From contig JAGWBY010000102.1 of assembly GCA_021295675.1 (NCBI GenBank), positions 15,956 through 32,368 on the forward strand: a stretch of DNA of 16,413 nucleotides, in the 5' to 3' direction. The stretch comes from Candidatus Latescibacterota bacterium. GTDB lineage: Bacteria > Latescibacterota > UBA2968 > UBA8231. Under the pieces are notes generated by a model that was not told the DNA's origin, made no database searches, and saw nothing but the letters and a program-made list of their open reading frames with translations. Shown in pieces: positions 1-6,419 of this stretch (position 1 is the stretch's first letter; each line of letters starts with the position of its first letter). The position numbers were made by a program, and so were the translations under genes.

Positions 1-305
1 ATCTCACCCCGCACGCCTCCTTTGAGAACAACACTGACATCGTCCGCTGGAGCGTCGATCTCCGCTACCAAGACGCCGAAATCCCGAACAACATCGACGA
101 AGACCCCGCAGACTTCGACCCGGAACGCGAGCCGGTCACCATGGCCTGCTGGCCTGGGGAGGGCGACTTTGTCATCAAAGACGCGCAAAATCCCGAGCGC
201 GAAATCACCGACATTGCCGAATTCAAGGAAATCCGCACCCGCTACGAACAGACCCCCGTACGCAACCCCGGCCGCGGCTGGACCCCTTTTGCCGAGCGCC
301 GTTAG
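1..305 (+). CDS. Phytanoyl-CoA dioxygenase (PhyH) family protein, 3' end only
   Basis: This is the last 100 codons of a gene entering from the left edge, reading in the frame of position 3 and stopping at TAG 303-305. The segment H-A-S-F-E-N-N-T-D followed by R-W-S-V-D-L-R-Y-Q near its start matches the C-terminal half of Fe(II)/2-oxoglutarate-dependent PhyH-type oxygenases, where the second iron-ligand histidine precedes an N-x-S/T-D segment and a conserved RWS-x-DLRYQ strand. The tail P-G-R-G-W-T-P-F is also usual for this group. The substrate cannot be told; members hydroxylate varied small molecules. The first heptamer of the downstream repeat begins inside the stop codon. The family call is fairly safe, the exact subfamily is not. 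The HxD motif lies outside the window. Confidence 0.78.
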   Translation, partial: LTPHASFENNTDIVRWSVDLRYQDAEIPNNIDEDPADFDPEREPVTMACWPGEGDFVIKDAQNPEREITDIAEFKEIRTRYEQTPVRNPGRGWTPFAERR

Positions 306-399
306 GAATTAGGAATTGAGAATTGAGAATTAGGAATTAGAGCGTGACAAGCCGACCGAATCGGAGGGACGGTTGGGGTAATTCCTAATTCCTAATTGA
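305..399. repeat. Inverted arrays of a degenerate heptamer (RGAATTR) around a 39-bp spacer
   Basis: Five head-to-tail 7-mers lie at 305-339: GGAATTA, GGAATTG, AGAATTG, AGAATTA, GGAATTA. The reverse complement recurs at 379-399 as TAATTCC, TAATTCC, TAATTGA. The two arrays could pair into a long A/T-rich stem. The spacer 340-378 holds a small hairpin, CCGA(352-355)/TCGG(361-364). The block fills the whole gap between the PhyH stop and the HAD start at 407, so it may act as a terminator or leader structure, or may be a dispersed intergenic repeat. Function is unknown. Confidence 0.8.
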
Positions 400-406
400 A
401 AGAATT

Positions 407-1045
407 ATGACCAACAACAAAGCGCTGAACTTCACCCACTGGATTTTCGATCTCGACAACACCCTAGCCGATAGCGCCATTGATTTCAATGCTATGCGCC
501 AAGAATTGGGCCTGCCTTTGGGAAAAGGTATGCTCGAAGAAATTGACGCTCGCCCCGCCGCCGAAGCATCCGTACTCAGACGTCGCCTTGCCGCACTCGA
601 ACGCGAGTACGCCCTCCGCGCCCAACCCCTACCCGGCGTCCACGAACTGCTGACCTCACTGGTCCAACGCGGTGCCCGGCTTGGCATCCTCACCCGCAAC
701 AATCACGCCAATGCGTTGCAGACGCTCGCCGTTTGCGACCTCGCCGAATTCTTCGACCCCGCCCACGTCTTGGGCCGCGACGAAGCCACCCCCAAGCCCG
801 ATCCCGACGGCATCCGCAAGCTGCTCGCCGCCTGGGGTGCTGCGCCGGCAACCGCCGTGATGGTCGGAGACTTCCGCGACGACCTCGAAGCCGGCTCTAC
901 TACGACGCTACAGGTCAGGACCTCTGGACGGCTGAAGCCGACTTCCGCGTCCAAAGCCACGCCGAGTTGCTTGCCCTGTTGCGTCGGGCACACGACTGAG
1001 ACCATTCCCGTCCAAGCCCTGTTTGCCACCAACAAAGACGGTTGA
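407..1045 (+). CDS. HAD-superfamily hydrolase (phosphoglycolate-phosphatase-like), frame broken near 893
   Basis: The N-terminal 160 residues are a clear HAD phosphatase. Motif I is F-D-L-D-N-T-L (nucleophile Asp15, general acid Asp17), motif II is the Thr in I-L-T-R-N-N, motif III is the Lys of P-K-P-D-P-D, and motif IV is V-G-D-F-R-D-D. A cap segment lies between residues 20 and 80. Such enzymes hydrolyse small phosphomonoesters in the cytosol; the substrate is unknown. After D-D-L-E-A-G (about nt 893) the frame drifts into unrelated residues and stops at 1045. The expected C-terminus (L-Y-Y-D-A-T-G then A-D-F-R-V-Q-S-H-A-E-L-L) continues in the frame of 895 and stops at TGA 997-999. Family proteins normally have about seven residues (a R-A-A-G-V-A-T-like stretch) at this place, so about 22 nt seem missing. 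The ATG at 407 has only a weak GAAAG ribosome site. Confidence 0.82.
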   Translation: MTNNKALNFTHWIFDLDNTLADSAIDFNAMRQELGLPLGKGMLEEIDARPAAEASVLRRRLAALEREYALRAQPLPGVHELLTSLVQRGARLGILTRNNHANALQTLAVCDLAEFFDPAHVLGRDEATPKPDPDGIRKLLAAWGAAPATAVMVGDFRDDLEAGSTTTLQVRTSGRLKPTSASKATPSCLPCCVGHTTETIPVQALFATNKDG

Positions 1046-1047
1046 CC

Positions 1048-3327
1048 ATGTCCGCTACATACGCCAAGCCCCAACACGGCTGGCTTCGCCGATCCGCTTT
1101 TTGCGCCTTTCTACTCTCGCTTGTAGCCGGGCCGTCGCTCGGCCAACCTGCATTCATCAACGAAATTCACTACGACAACATCGGCAAGGACACCGGCGAA
1201 GCCATCGAGGTCGCCGGCCCAGCCGGGACTGATCTTTCCGGCTGGGCCTTGGTGCTCTACAACGGACGGAATGGCGCTTCATACCGCACTAAGTCCTTGA
1301 GCGGAATCATGCCGGATCAGGCCAACAAGTTTGGAACGGTCTCCTTCAGCTTTCCAAGAAGCATCCAAAACGGTTCCCCCGACGGGATCGCCCTAGTCGC
1401 CAACGGGCAGGTCGTCCAATTCCTCAGTTACGAAGGGACCTTCACGGCAGTAGGTGGACCCGCTGACGGCATGACCAGCACCGACATCCGGGTTGCCGAA
1501 TCCAATTCCACGCCGGTGGAATTTTCCCTGCAACTGAAGGGCACCGGCACCGCGCCGGGAGATTTTTTCTGGAGCATACCGACCCAATCTAGCTTTGGTG
1601 CCCCAAATGCCGAACAGGTATTCGGCACAGATGCGGCGTCTCCCCCAGAACTCAGAATCTGCGAAATCCAAGGGGCTAGCCACACTTCGCCGCACAAGGA
1701 CGAGCAGGTCTCGACGCGGGGCATTGTAACGGCGGTCGCTCGCAATGGGTTCTACTTCCAAGACCCAATCGGCGACGGCGACGAGCGCACCTCCGACGGG
1801 ATATTCGTCTATACCAAAAGCGCCCCAAAGGTCGCCATCGGCGACGAGGTACAGGTGACCGGCACCGTGATCGAATACATTCCCGGCAGCGCGGCCACCA
1901 ACAATCTGTCGATAACCGAGTTCTCCCAGCCCGACCGCATTCAGACCGTGTCAACCGGCAACCCCACGCCGGCTCCAGTGGTCCTTGGCGCGGCCGGCCG
2001 GCCGCCGCCGACAAGGGTCATTGACGACGACCGCTTCGCAGTTTTCGACCCAACCGAAGACGGCATTGACTTCTACGAATCGCTAGAGGGAATGTTGGTG
2101 GAAGTGCCAGACGCGGTCGCCATTAGTCCGACCAACCGCTTTGGCGAAATCGTCGTCCTCGCCGACGCGGGGGCCGGGCAGCCGCTCAACTCGCGGGGCG
2201 GGCTGAATCTGACGCCGCATACTCTCCACCCGCAGCGCATCCAACTCGACGACAGCCTCCTACCCGGTCCCATGCCGGCCGCCCAAGTCGGCGATGCCCT
2301 CGGCACTGTGCGCGGCCCGGTTAGCTACCGCTTTGGCAACTTTGAGGTGCTCGTTTTGGCCGAGCCGGTGGTCGAAAGCGCCGGCTTGGCACCGGAAACA
2401 ACCGCCCTCGTCGGCACGGCCCAGCATCTGACGGTGGGTAGTTTCAACGTGTACAATCTCGATCCCAATGACGACGACAACAGTGCGGATATAGCGGACG
2501 GTCAATTCGCAGCCCTTGCCGACCAAATCGTCCATCGTCTAGGCGCACCTGATGTCTTGGCCTTGCAGGAAGTACAGGACAACAGTGGCTCAGCCAACGA
2601 CGGCACCACTTCAGCGGACCAGACGGCGCAAACGCTCATTGCCGCCATTGCTGCGGTCGGTGGCCCGAAGTATGAGTACGCGGACGTCCCGCCCCCAGAT
2701 GGGACCGATGGCGGCCAGCCGGGCGGCAATATCCGCGTTGCGTACCTCTACCAGCCCGCTCGGGTGGCCCTGATTGGTTCGGTAGAGCGCATTGAAGACG
2801 ACGCCTTCCGCCGCAGCCGCAAACCGCTCAAGGCCACGTTCGATTTCAAGGGAACCAAGCTGACGGTGATCAACTGCCACTTCTCGTCCAAGTTTGGCAG
2901 TCCACCCCTCTTCGGTCGAATCCAGCCGCCGACCAATGGCGGGCTCGCCCAGCGCCTCGCCCAAGCCGCGTTCGTCCACGACCTCGTCGCCGAACTGCTA
3001 GCCGCCGATCCCAACGCCAATATCGTCGTGCTCGGAGATCTCAACGAGAACTCGTTTTCGCTCGCCCCAGTGCAACCGCCGCTAGGCGATGTCCTGCAAA
3101 CGCTCGCCGGTACGCCGCCGATCTTGTTCAATCTCGGCGACGCGGTGGATGGAGATTCGGCCTATTCCTATAACTTTCAGGGAATTTCCCAGCAGCTCGA
3201 TCACCTGTTGGTCAGCGCGGCTCTGTTCGCGCTTCAGCCCGAATTCGACCATATCCACGTCAACACCGAGTTCCCCAACCAAGCCAGCGACCACGACCCC
3301 ATCCTCGCACGGTTGCTGCTTTACTAG
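1048..3327 (+). CDS. Secreted lamin-tail/OB-fold/EEP nuclease (ExeM/NucH-like)
   Basis: This 759-residue protein has a signal peptide (Arg-Arg near residue 14, hydrophobic core about 17-31, ending near S-L-G-Q). A lamin-tail-like beta domain spans about 35-195 (F-I-N-E-I-H-Y-D-N start) and an OB-fold of the YhcR/ExeM type spans about 204-300 (V-S-T-R-G-I-V-T-A then G-F-Y-F-Q-D). From about 460 to the end is an endonuclease/exonuclease/phosphatase domain. Catalytic signatures are visible: F-N-V-Y-N-L, L-Q-E-V-Q, G-D-L-N-E-N, Q-L-D-H-L and C-terminal S-D-H-D-P-I. The expected role is metal-dependent degradation of extracellular DNA, perhaps for phosphate or for release from biofilm. I chose ATG 1048; an in-frame TTG at 1042 is possible, and neither has a strong ribosome site. 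The gene is intact and its stop shares a CTAG with the convergent RRM gene. Confidence 0.87.
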   Translation: MSATYAKPQHGWLRRSAFCAFLLSLVAGPSLGQPAFINEIHYDNIGKDTGEAIEVAGPAGTDLSGWALVLYNGRNGASYRTKSLSGIMPDQANKFGTVSFSFPRSIQNGSPDGIALVANGQVVQFLSYEGTFTAVGGPADGMTSTDIRVAESNSTPVEFSLQLKGTGTAPGDFFWSIPTQSSFGAPNAEQVFGTDAASPPELRICEIQGASHTSPHKDEQVSTRGIVTAVARNGFYFQDPIGDGDERTSDGIFVYTKSAPKVAIGDEVQVTGTVIEYIPGSAATNNLSITEFSQPDRIQTVSTGNPTPAPVVLGAAGRPPPTRVIDDDRFAVFDPTEDGIDFYESLEGMLVEVPDAVAISPTNRFGEIVVLADAGAGQPLNSRGGLNLTPHTLHPQRIQLDDSLLPGPMPAAQVGDALGTVRGPVSYRFGNFEVLVLAEPVVESAGLAPETTALVGTAQHLTVGSFNVYNLDPNDDDNSADIADGQFAALADQIVHRLGAPDVLALQEVQDNSGSANDGTTSADQTAQTLIAAIAAVGGPKYEYADVPPPDGTDGGQPGGNIRVAYLYQPARVALIGSVERIEDDAFRRSRKPLKATFDFKGTKLTVINCHFSSKFGSPPLFGRIQPPTNGGLAQRLAQAAFVHDLVAELLAADPNANIVVLGDLNENSFSLAPVQPPLGDVLQTLAGTPPILFNLGDAVDGDSAYSYNFQGISQQLDHLLVSAALFALQPEFDHIHVNTEFPNQASDHDPILARLLLY
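3324..3327. other. Shared CTAG: overlapping stop codons of convergent genes
   Basis: The nuclease ends with TAG at 3325-3327 and the minus-strand RRM gene ends with TAG at 3326-3324, so both stops lie in one palindromic CTAG. There is no room for a terminator between the genes; each transcript must run into the other. Confidence 0.9.
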
Positions 3328-3695
3328 GAACCCCGCCGTCCACTCCTTCGCATATTGCCCGCGTTGTGCTGGCCGCCTCGGGGTGAGAAAAAACTACTGC
3401 GCTGCTGGTCAGCGCGGTTGCCGCCCTTGCCCGACCCGCGCCCGGCCTTATCCTTGCGCTCGTGCGCCTCGCTCAGGTGCAGCTTCTGCCCCTCAAACTC
3501 CTTGTCGTTGAGATGGGCAATGGCCTCTTCGCCCTCGTGCCGGGTAGCCATCTCCACATAGCCAAAGCCGCGCGATTCACCGCTCTTTTTGTCTCGGGCG
3601 ATGGTAGCGGCCACGACCTTCCCGTACGGTTGAAAGAGCTGGACCAGCGCTTCCTTTTTGGTTGTCTTCGCCAAATTGCCCACGTGTATGTTCAC
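3324..3695 (-). CDS. RRM-domain RNA-binding protein
   Basis: This 123-residue protein has a single RNA recognition motif at about residues 2-80. RNP2 is I-H-V-G-N-L (3-8) and RNP1 is R-G-F-G-Y-V-E-M (42-49), with the aromatic positions Phe44 and Tyr46 kept. The tail (about 84-123) is rich in Gly, Arg, Ser and Gln, like the short Gly/Arg tails of cyanobacterial and other bacterial Rbp proteins, and is likely disordered. It probably binds single-stranded RNA in the cytosol; targets are unknown. The start is GTG 3695, supported by AAGGAG six bases upstream (3702-3707), and the protein then begins exactly where RRMs usually begin. It stands alone, with about 100 bases separating it from the sulfatase upstream. 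Confidence 0.9.
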   Translation of the reverse strand: MNIHVGNLAKTTKKEALVQLFQPYGKVVAATIARDKKSGESRGFGYVEMATRHEGEEAIAHLNDKEFEGQKLHLSEAHERKDKAGRGSGKGGNRADQQRSSFFSPRGGQHNAGNMRRSGRRGS

Positions 3696-3799
3696 AGTGT
3701 ACTCCTTTCGCTGGCGCAGGTGAGGTTCACAAATAAAAAATTAGTGCCGTGCGATCTATTCGTCAGATTGGCGACATTCATCATAATAGCGTATTTCTT
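3696..3799 (-). other. Intergenic region, sulfatase to RRM gene
   Basis: These 104 bases hold an A/T-rich patch (TAATTTTTTATTTG on the minus strand, about 3732-3745) that could be part of a promoter for the RRM gene or the tail of a terminator for the sulfatase. I find no convincing stem before the T-run and no clear -35/-10 pair, so I do not choose between them. Confidence 0.35.
3702..3707 (-). promoter_or_regulatory. Ribosome binding site deciding the GTG start of the RRM gene
   Basis: AAGGAG on the minus strand is six bases before GTG 3695. No ATG lies nearby in frame with similar support, so this site fixes a non-ATG start. Confidence 0.7.
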
Positions 3800-5200
3800 T
3801 CACCGCTGCATCCGCGTCCTTCCGTACCAATCCATCATCCGCTCCACCATTTCTCCCCGCGCTCCCACATGAGCCGGATCGTCGTACAGGTTGTACAACT
3901 CGTCCGGGTCCTCTTCTAAACGATACAACTCCCCGTAGGATTCCCCGGGGTAAAAAACCAATTTCCACGCCTCGGTTCGCGCCATGATGCGCGGGCCGTA
4001 CTCGGAAAACACAGTCTCGTGCAATGCGGTCTCTTCCCCGCGCAGCAGCGGCTCCAAAGAAAGTCCCGCCGCCCCGGCCAACGGCCCCAATCCCGCCATT
4101 TCCAACAGAGTCGGGCCTAGGTCAATCAATTCGACCAGCGGATCGCGCACCCCCAGCCGCTCGACTCCGGGGCCGGCAAAAACCAGCGGCACTCGCGCCA
4201 CGGAGTCGTAGTGGGACGAGAACTTATAGACTTGGTGGTGGTCGCCGAGGCAGTCGCCGTGATCCGAGGTAAACACAAAAATCGTGTTGTCCAGCTCGCC
4301 CCGCTCGTCCATGGCCGCAACCATCGCGCTGACCCAATCGTCAATGGCCGTGATGTTGGCGTAGTAGTGCCGACGCATGCGGCGAATGCGTTCCGGGGTC
4401 GCCCGGCTCCACCAGATCGCCGCGGGCGCGCGTTTGCCATCCATGCCCTCCATGGCTTGGCGCTGTGGCGGCGGCTTGGTGTCCAGTTCGTTGGGAATCC
4501 CCACGGGGTCGGGAATTTCTACGCCTTCGTAGCGCGCCAGCGCGGACGCAGGCGCGTCAAAGGGGTCGTGTGGCCCGGCGAAGCCACTCCACAAAAAGAG
4601 CGGCTTGGCAAAGTCGTGCGTGCGAATGGCCTCCACGCTCCAGCGCCCAATGCAGTTGTCGATAAACAACTCTTCGTCGTGCGGCCACACGGCCGCGCCC
4701 AAGTAATCCGGCCAATTGGGCACGTCGCGGTAGTAAGTCAGCGCCGGTCGCCGAAGTCCAAATTGCATCAGGTACAAGTCGTAGTCGTCCGGGTCGGGGC
4801 CGTGGTGGCCCTGGTGATAGTTCTTGTTTTCGACGACTGTGCGGTGGAGAAAGCCGCACGGCAAGCGAATGGGCGCGGTGTGCATCTTGCCGATGTTTAC
4901 CGTGTGGTAGCCGCCGTCCCTGAGCTGCTCGATCCAATTGGGCTGGTCGGGCGTCAGCCACGCCTCGTTGCGGTCAATGCCGTGGGTGTGGACGTACTGG
5001 CCCGAGACGATGCTGTTGCGCGATGGGCCGCAAACGGCCCCTTGCACAAAGGCGCGACTGAACGCCACGCCGCGGGCGGCCAGCCGGTCAATGTGCGGGG
5101 TGATGACGTGGTCGTAGCCCAAACAGCCGAGCGTGTCCCAGCGCTGCTGGTCGGTGACGATCAGGACGATGTTGGGCGCGCTATTCTCTGTCTTGCTCAT
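3800..5200 (-). CDS. Type I sulfatase (formylglycine-dependent, Cys type)
   Basis: This 466-residue sulfatase begins with N-I-V-L-I-V-T-D-Q-Q (metal ligand Asp17). It carries the activation motif C-G-P-S-R with Cys57 as the residue converted to formylglycine, the G-K-M-H segment (Lys105, His107), G-P-H-D-P-F-D (His211) and S-D-H-G-D (Asp313/His314). Length and ending are normal. There is no signal peptide, so it is probably cytosolic or its export is not evident. The substrate is unknown; choline- or glycan-sulfatase-like activities are possible. The start ATG 5200 lies inside the end of the TPR gene (20-nt overlap), which suggests translational coupling. Upstream in-frame codons to 5284 exist but belong to the TPR gene in another frame. 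A maturing formylglycine enzyme is needed; the SUMF1-like protein at 15.4 kb is unlikely to supply it. Confidence 0.92.
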   Translation of the reverse strand: MSKTENSAPNIVLIVTDQQRWDTLGCLGYDHVITPHIDRLAARGVAFSRAFVQGAVCGPSRNSIVSGQYVHTHGIDRNEAWLTPDQPNWIEQLRDGGYHTVNIGKMHTAPIRLPCGFLHRTVVENKNYHQGHHGPDPDDYDLYLMQFGLRRPALTYYRDVPNWPDYLGAAVWPHDEELFIDNCIGRWSVEAIRTHDFAKPLFLWSGFAGPHDPFDAPASALARYEGVEIPDPVGIPNELDTKPPPQRQAMEGMDGKRAPAAIWWSRATPERIRRMRRHYYANITAIDDWVSAMVAAMDERGELDNTIFVFTSDHGDCLGDHHQVYKFSSHYDSVARVPLVFAGPGVERLGVRDPLVELIDLGPTLLEMAGLGPLAGAAGLSLEPLLRGEETALHETVFSEYGPRIMARTEAWKLVFYPGESYGELYRLEEDPDELYNLYDDPAHVGARGEMVERMMDWYGRTRMQR

Positions 5201-5570
5201 GCTTCGCAACGGCCTTTTCCAATTCGGGCAGCAGCACGTTTTTGACCCAACTAAACTCTGGATTGATTGCAAGCGCCTTTGCAAAGGCCGCTCGCGCCAG
5301 CGCTAACTCTCCTCGGTCTTGGTGCGCGAGGCCGAGCCAAGCGTAGGTGCGGCTGTGTCCCCATACAGGGTGGATGGGATCGGGTGGTTCTTCTCGGGCG
5401 AACAGTTCGGCGGCGCGCTGGAATCCTTGCAGCCCTTTTTCCGTGCTGCCACCAAACATTCCGGGGGTGTTAAAGTCGCGGATGGCCGTACACAGCACGA
5501 CGCGCGGATTGTCGGGTGCAAGCTGCGCCGCTTTTTTCAGAGCCTTCTGTGCTCTGCGCCCCAAGACCAT
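5181..5570 (-). CDS. Secreted TPR protein, C-terminal fragment after frame break
   Basis: This is the C-terminal half of the protein begun at 5973. Homologous coding really starts near 5606 (Y-G-R-Q-I-G-L-N-P-I-K-G-M), just after the break; the nearest ATG is 5570. It contains tetratricopeptide-like helices: A-Q-K-A-L-K-K-A-A-Q-L-A-P-D-N-P-R, a middle segment with P-D-P-I-H-P-V-W-G, and a final A-R-A-A-F-A-K-A-L-A-I-N-P-E-F repeat. The Y-G-R-Q-I-G plus N-P-I-K-G pattern is familiar from exported TPR proteins of unknown function. The end (TAG 5181-5183) overlaps the sulfatase start by 20 nt, so translation of this frame would feed the sulfatase. Confidence 0.7.
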   Translation of the reverse strand: MVLGRRAQKALKKAAQLAPDNPRVVLCTAIRDFNTPGMFGGSTEKGLQGFQRAAELFAREEPPDPIHPVWGHSRTYAWLGLAHQDRGELALARAAFAKALAINPEFSWVKNVLLPELEKAVAKHEQDRE

Positions 5571-5973
5571 GCCCTTGATCGGGTTGAGGCCGATCTGTCG
5601 TCCGTACTTCGGCCGCTTGCGGGTTGATCTCAGTAGCCTTTTGCAAATGCTCGACCGTGGCTTTAAGGTGCTCAGAAGCCGCGCCTTTGTTTTCCTCGCC
5701 CGCGGCCAACAGGTAATCGGCGATGCGGTAATCGGCCAAGGCCATGTAGTAGTGGCCCCACGCGGCCACGCCGGTGTCGGCTAAGGCGCGCTCAAACGCA
5801 GCCTTAGCCGCGTACAGCGTGTCGAGGGAGCCGCCGTTTTCACCCAGCATCTGTTTGCCGCTGACGAGCAGGCTGTCGGCGGAGCTTCTCGTCGCCAGCA
5901 TTGGCAACGCTTGTGCGGATGCAGGAGCGGCGAGCGAAAAGACGAAAGCAAGCGCAAGAAAAAAGCGCGACAT
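5470..5973 (-). CDS. Secreted TPR protein, N-terminal fragment (frame broken near 5607)
   Basis: The start is ATG 5973, preceded by GGAAGGA at 5979-5985 with five-base spacing. An upstream in-frame ATG at 6021 would add 16 residues before the signal peptide and is unlikely. Residues 1-20 are a signal peptide (M-S-R-F-F-L-A-L-A-F, cleavage after A-S-A), so the protein is exported. Helical repeats follow, ending with the TPR-like stretch H-L-Q-K-A-T-E-I-N-P-Q-A-A-E. True coding stops at about 5607. After that the frame reads unrelated residues to 5470, while the expected sequence continues one base on. Proteins of this kind have about eight residues (A-Y-A-L-L-S-S-V-like) between the two halves, so about 23 nt seem absent. 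Repaired, the protein would be about 270 residues. Confidence 0.72.
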   Translation of the reverse strand: MSRFFLALAFVFSLAAPASAQALPMLATRSSADSLLVSGKQMLGENGGSLDTLYAAKAAFERALADTGVAAWGHYYMALADYRIADYLLAAGEENKGAASEHLKATVEHLQKATEINPQAAEVRTTDRPQPDQGHGLGAQSTEGSEKSGAACTRQSARRAVYGHPRL

Positions 5974-5986
5974 ACGTATCCTTCCG

Positions 5987-6002
5987 CCGACCGCACGGTC
6001 GG
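5987..6002. promoter_or_regulatory. Perfect inverted repeat in the leader of the TPR gene
   Basis: CCGACCG-CA-CGGTCGG is a perfect 7-bp inverted repeat with a 2-bp centre, lying just upstream of the ribosome site and 14 bases before the ATG at 5973. It could be a repressor operator or a leader hairpin that affects ribosome access. It also fits no terminator, as no T-run follows. Confidence 0.5.
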
Positions 6003-6068
6003 TATGGGTCAATAAGTCCAAAGATCTAGAGGGCCCCAGCTAGCGAACGGTGCGCCGGTGGGCTATGT

Positions 6069-6398
6069 TCAGGAAGCCTCGCTCTCTTCGGCCCTAGCCG
6101 CCCCGCAACTCCAACAGTCCGTAAACGCCCCCGGGCACTCCTCGCCGCACGCGGCGCAGGTCCACGGTTCTTTGTCTTCCGCAGCCGTCGCAAACAGAGT
6201 GTCGATGTGCGACTTCGCGGCCGCGGCCTGCCCGTCGTCCAAGACCCACAACTCCGGCCAGCACTCAATCGGGGGCAATTCGCCCACTCCGCCGAGCAGG
6301 TGCTGACGGCGCAAAACGCATTCAATGCCCTGCGCGGCCAGCGAGTTTTTGAGATGACTGAGCATGGCTAAGTCCTGCGTAGTGTACACTCGTTCCAT
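6069..6398 (-). CDS. DUF2007 domain protein with C-terminal RanBP2-type zinc finger
   Basis: This 109-residue protein has an N-terminal DUF2007 fold (about 1-72: M-E-R-V-Y-T-T, then L-K-N-S-L-A-A-Q-G-I-E-C, and L-W-V-L-D-D-G-Q-A-A-A-A), a small alpha/beta domain annotated as a putative signal-transducing protein. A C-terminal zinc finger has W79-x-C81-x2-C84-x10-C95-x2-C98, the spacing of RanBP2 zinc fingers; the usual Asn after the first Cys pair is replaced by Cys88. Such pairings are common in bacteria, with unknown biochemical role. It begins 21 nt after the hybrid kinase stop, with AAGGAG at 6409-6414 ten bases upstream of ATG 6398, so it is probably in the kinase operon. Confidence 0.85.
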   Translation of the reverse strand: MERVYTTQDLAMLSHLKNSLAAQGIECVLRRQHLLGGVGELPPIECWPELWVLDDGQAAAAKSHIDTLFATAAEDKEPWTCAACGEECPGAFTDCWSCGAARAEESEAS

Positions 6399-6419
6399 AG
6401 TCCGCTTTCTCCTTCGGCG

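Noticed and set aside
305..399. CRISPR-like array
   Set aside because: Units are 7 bp, contiguous and degenerate, with no unique spacers and no cas genes.
3732..3745. Rho-independent terminator for the sulfatase at the T-run
   Set aside because: No GC-rich stem precedes the T-run on the minus strand.
4211..5245. Long plus-strand open frame (344 codons) opposite the sulfatase
   Set aside because: It mirrors a clear sulfatase with catalytic motifs, has a Val/Arg/Ala-rich composition typical of antisense of GC-rich genes, and has no ribosome site or family resemblance.
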